Source of the DNA: Acanthosepion lycidas
Taxonomy: Eukaryota > Mollusca > Cephalopoda > Sepiida > Sepiidae
Direction: 5' to 3'
Assembly (NCBI GenBank): GCA_963932145.1
Contig: OZ010574.1
Coordinates: 59,210,252 to 59,274,251, forward strand
Length of the DNA: 64,000 bases
The position numbers were made by a program, and so were the translations under genes. Position 1 is the stretch's first letter, and each line of letters starts with the position of its first letter. Below the pieces are notes generated by a model that was given only the letters and a program-made list of their open reading frames with translations, had not been told where the DNA came from and did no database searches. Shown here piece by piece: positions 61,158 through 64,000 of the stretch.

Positions 61158-61319
61158 TAACCTCGATATAAGAGACCCGGATATAAGAGAAACCCGGATA
61201 TAAGAGATTGTCTATGGTCCCAAATTAGAGCCATACTTACCTAAACAAAATAGACCAAACCCGGATATAAGATACTTCTTCTCCAGTCCCGACAACTCTC
61301 TTATATCCGGGTTACACTG
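61154..61319. mobile_element. pogo/Tigger-like MITE, copy 2, between two (TA)n tracts
   Basis: Left end AGTGTAACCTCGATATAAGA, right end CTTATATCCGGGTTACACTG. The interior holds extra repeats of CCCGGATATAAGAGA and the shared CTATGGTCCCAAATTAGAGC. It is flanked by (TA)n at 61100-61153 and 61320-61343. TA flanks fit the Tc1/mariner superfamily. No coding sequence. Confidence 0.82.
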
Positions 61320-61343
61320 TATATATATATATATATATATATA
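61320..61343. repeat. (TA)n tract, right of MITE copy 2
   Basis: TA repeat beginning at the TA flank of the MITE. Confidence 0.94.
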
Positions 61344-61848
61344 AGGATTATGACTTCTTGTAAAATAATTGATTTCCTCTATCATGATTCAGTGAATCTT
61401 TATTCAAAATTAATCCAGTTTTTTAAAAACACAACACAAAATTTCTAAAATCGTATATAAGTATACTGTACTATGACTTTCTAGAAACCTCTAGAACATG
61501 TTTTGTTTATCTGCAAAATTTCTATGTTATGCTATTAGCAAATTGAAAAACAAAGCTGCTGCAAGTTTTGTTTATTTGATAGGTTGTATTTTAAGCTATA
61601 ACTATAATCTGTTAAAAGGAGCGAAAAATACACAGGTACTATACATAAACAGAAAATTGAAGAAAAAAAAAAAAAAAAAAAAAGCTTCCGAAGTATCTTA
61701 ATTTTTTTTTTTTACCCCTATTGCGTACATGGTAAAACTCAAATTTTCGGTTTGGGAGTGACCTTTTTCATGAACTAAAGCAGATTAATGTCTTTTTCAT
61801 TACTTTTGTTCAAAAGTTCATAGATTTATGACACAACAAAGCAATAAC

Positions 61849-61852
<4 letters not shown>

Positions 61853-61893
<41 letters not shown>
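61853..61893. repeat. (TA)n microsatellite
   Basis: Uninterrupted TA repeat. Confidence 0.95.
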
Positions 61894-61895
<2 letters not shown>

Positions 61896-62091
61896 CTCAC
61901 ATACATCAAATTGTAATTGGTAGGGATTATTCCAAAGAAGACTTGTCCATATGAGAGCTCAATATCTGATACAGAGCAAATTATAATAATAACTAAGAAA
62001 AAAAAAAAAAAAACCCTTAAAAATCCATAGTGAATAATAAATTTATTTTGACTAATATAAGCATATCCATCTCATCAGACCGACTACATTT

Positions 62092-62094
<3 letters not shown>

Positions 62095-62125
<31 letters not shown>
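62095..62125. repeat. (TA)n microsatellite
   Basis: TA repeat followed by TGTATGTATGTA. Confidence 0.94.
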
Positions 62126-62129
<4 letters not shown>

Positions 62130-62214
62130 ATGTATGTATATTTATTACATGTTCCGTTGAATTTGAGAGACAAACATTTAATATTTTATTTTGTATTTCC
62201 AGCATTTATAAATA

Positions 62215-62366
62215 TAGTGTAACCCGGATATAAGAGAGTTGTCGGGACCGGATAAGTATCTTATATCCGGGTTTCTCTTATATCCGGGTTTGGTCTATTA
62301 TATATACATTAACACAGGCTCTAATTTGGGACCAGATAAAATCTCTCTTATATCCGGGTTACACTG
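62215..62366. mobile_element. pogo/Tigger-like MITE, copy 3
   Basis: Left end TAGTGTAACCCGGATATAAG, right end CTTATATCCGGGTTACACTG, with TA outside both ends. Internal order differs from copies 1 and 2: the GTTGTCGGGACCGG and CTCTAATTTGGGACCA segments are in reverse order relative to copy 2, as if inserted in the other direction and rearranged. Confidence 0.83.
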
Positions 62367-62639
62367 TATACTTTTTCGTTTTGTGGGAGCAAGGGAGTCC
62401 AAGAATTGTCGGTATTATCCGCTGTCCCAAGCGATTTCGGACACTTCTTTAACCATTTTCAAGAGAGTTTATTATGGAGTGTTGTTAATTTATCCGAATT
62501 CTTCAGATGTATTTTATTTATGCGTTTTCTGAACCTTAGTAGGAACGGTCCATTTCGAGCCTTCACATGTTGAGCGCGGCTGAAATGTGAGTGATAATTT
62601 TTCAATTTTTTTTAAGTCAAAGAGAAGGAAATTAATACC

Positions 62640-63295
62640 CAGGCGAGAGTGAGGAGAAACGAGAGTAAAAAGGAAAGAGAAGAGAAACGAGAGTAAAAAG
62701 GAAAGAGAAGAGAAACGAGAGTAAAAAGGAAAGAGAAGAGAAACGAGAGTAAAAAGGAAAGAGAAGAGAAACGAGAGTAAAAAGGAAAGAGAAGAGAAAC
62801 GAGAGTAAAAAGGAAAGAGAAGAGAAACGAGAGTAAAAAGGAAAGAGAAGAGAAACGAGAGTAAAAAGGAAAGAGAAGAGAAACGAGAGTAAAAAGGAAA
62901 GAGAAGAGAAACGAGAGTAAAAAGGAAAGAGAAGAGAAACGAGAGTAAAAAGGAAAGAGAAGAGAAACGAGAGTAAAAAGGAAAGAGAAGAGAAACGAGA
63001 GTAAAAAGGAAAGAGAAGAGAAACGAGAGTAAAAAGGAAAGAGAAGAGAAACGAGAGTAAAAAAAAAAAGAAAAGAGGGGAGAAACGACAGTAAAAAAAA
63101 GAAAAGAGGGGAGAAACGACAGTAAAAAAAAGAAAAGAGGGGAGAAACGACAGTAAAAAAAGAAAAGAGGGGAGAAACGGGAGTAAAAGAGGGGAGAAAC
63201 GGGAGTAAAAGAGGGGAGAAACGGGAGTAAAAGAGGGGAGAAACGGGAGTAAAAGAGGGAGGAGAGGAGAAACGGGAGTAAAAGAGGAAAGAGAG
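62640..63295. repeat. 28-bp purine minisatellite with two variant blocks
   Basis: 62650-63060 holds about 15 near-identical units of GAGAAACGAGAGTAAAAAGG followed by AAAGAGAA. 63060-63180 has units with AAACGACAGTAAAAAAA and GAGGGG. 63180-63295 has shorter GGGGAGAAACGGGAGTAAAA units. The pyrimidine frames on the minus strand are artefacts. Confidence 0.95.
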
Positions 63296-63659
63296 AGGTA
63301 AGAGAGTCAAAAGAAGAAACCAAATACTAACTTTCTTACATAAAAATAATTTATTTTTGTTACTTTTTATAGCACTTTCCAAGGTTGCTATATTTATTTT
63401 GAGGAAGTTGAATGGCTTCAAAATAAAGAGGGAGCCTATCCAACATGGACAATAAACAGACAGACATGGACAGAATATAAAAATAACCTGATGAGGGCAT
63501 TTCAAAATAAGAATAAAATACAAAAAGGAAATGAGTAATTGATAATGCTTCATCTAAAAAATCTTGCACAACTGGAGACATGCTGCTGCTACTACTCCTA
63601 CAAGATATAAACAAAAATTGGCACAAAGAAAATGACTAAATTTTAATTTTGCCTTCTTA

Positions 63660-63750
63660 TGAACTTCGATGACCTAATAGGTAAGGTGCATTTGCTATCT
63701 GACAGATTCCCATGAATACAAGACAGGTTCAAATCTCATTGAAGACTTCT
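63660..63750 (+). repeat. tRNA-like SINE head
   Basis: ATGACCTAATAGGTAAGGTG (A-box-like) and GACAGGTTCAAATCTCATTG (B-box-like) are spaced by about 45 nt. The stems are incomplete, so a SINE relic is more likely than a tRNA gene. Confidence 0.55.
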
Positions 63751-63907
63751 TATTTCTGACTAGTTCAGACCTTTACAGCCGGGACATGCAATGATACTTC
63801 TGAAGAGATGAATCACTATCATTTCCACCATATTTCCAATGTAAGAAACAGCTTTTTCTACCCCAGAATTACTCCTTTGTGTAATAGACTCTCACATGGA
63901 TGCTTAC

Positions 63908-63945
63908 CTGAACATTACAATTGAAAGTCAGGAGACAATCGTTAT
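63908..63945 (-). other. CMIP: Weak candidate for the CMIP exon preceding exon 1
   Basis: On the minus strand a strong donor (TTCAG|GTAAGC) ends an open stretch reading NDCLLTFNCNVQ in phase 0, which would join the ANSSYLRDQW exon in frame. Vertebrate CMIP has a similar YCLQLT..LLQ strand just before its AANSYLRDQW. Against it: an in-frame TGA lies about 16 codons upstream of the donor, and no pyrimidine-rich acceptor is visible. The 5' boundary given is therefore arbitrary. It could instead be a non-coding 5' exon or chance. Confidence 0.3.
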
Positions 63946-64000
63946 CTATCCTCCCTATCCTCAGTCTTCAGTTCCTACCATCTGCTATTTCATTCATATC

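Larger units (their letters stand above)
50281..64000 (-). other. Upstream intron of CMIP, open at the window edge
   Basis: Sequence 5' of CMIP exon 1. It holds the MADE1-like MITE, 5S-type SINEs, mariner copy C, three related MITEs, several LINE tails, two inverted repeats and a 28-bp minisatellite, all listed separately. At 52030-52780, 53450-54680, 56850-57770 and 60290-61090 I see no recognised element. Whether it is one intron depends on the weak exon candidate at 63.9 kb. Confidence 0.6.

Noticed and set aside
62514..63553. Minus-strand frames of 269 and 313 codons
   Set aside because: They are translations of the 28-bp purine minisatellite and its flanks.

Overview
The window looks like nuclear DNA from a coleoid cephalopod, most likely an octopus. 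This is inferred from four things: one animal gene cut into tiny exons by very long introns; dense (TA)n and purine-rich tandem arrays; many 5'-truncated LINE tails and tRNA- or 5S-derived SINEs; and decayed mariner copies. No prokaryotic genes, operons, CRISPR arrays or viral genes were seen.

The only host gene I can support is on the minus strand. It is a partial orthologue of CMIP (C-Maf-inducing protein), a PH-domain and leucine-rich-repeat adaptor. Eleven coding exons lie between 50280 and 11089 and are read from high to low coordinates. Each has a GT donor and an AG acceptor. All exon phases join without a break, giving 942 nt (314 codons). The product runs from the last helix of the PH domain (YLRDQW), through the conserved middle region ([58 protein letters not shown]), to the GWF-LY-CDDDGEL block. 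The N-terminal part (first PH strands) and the C-terminal LRR part should lie outside the window. One weak candidate for the preceding exon sits at about 63908-63945.

Everything else is intron, and most of it that I can recognise is repeats. 1-11 kb: tRNA-SINE copies, a Penelope-like reverse transcriptase relic, two internally deleted mariners and a 300-bp palindrome. 11-17 kb: exons 8-11, LINE fragments and a dispersed family with the palindrome TTTCCTTATAAGGAAA. 17-28.5 kb: 5S-derived SINEs, a 0.85-kb CA/GA-rich array and a perfect 38-bp hairpin. 28.5-38 kb: exons 4-7, a 1.1-kb GA-rich higher-order array and a 0.7-kb A/G array. 38-50 kb: exons 1-3, a 28-bp minisatellite, LINE fragments in alternating orientation and a two-part 26/31-bp minisatellite. 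50-64 kb: a MADE1-like palindromic MITE, a chimeric 5S/tRNA SINE, a third mariner, three related MITEs with ends like those of pogo/Tigger elements, LINE tails including a fold-back copy, and a 28-bp minisatellite.

The most notable points are the CMIP exon chain with its 27-nt microexon and short linker, the chimeric 5S/tRNA SINE, the many intronic inverted repeats that would form long double-stranded RNA in the CMIP pre-mRNA, and a strand bias in which almost all long purine arrays have the pyrimidine strand as the transcribed sense. I found no clear evidence of a novel defence or metabolic system.
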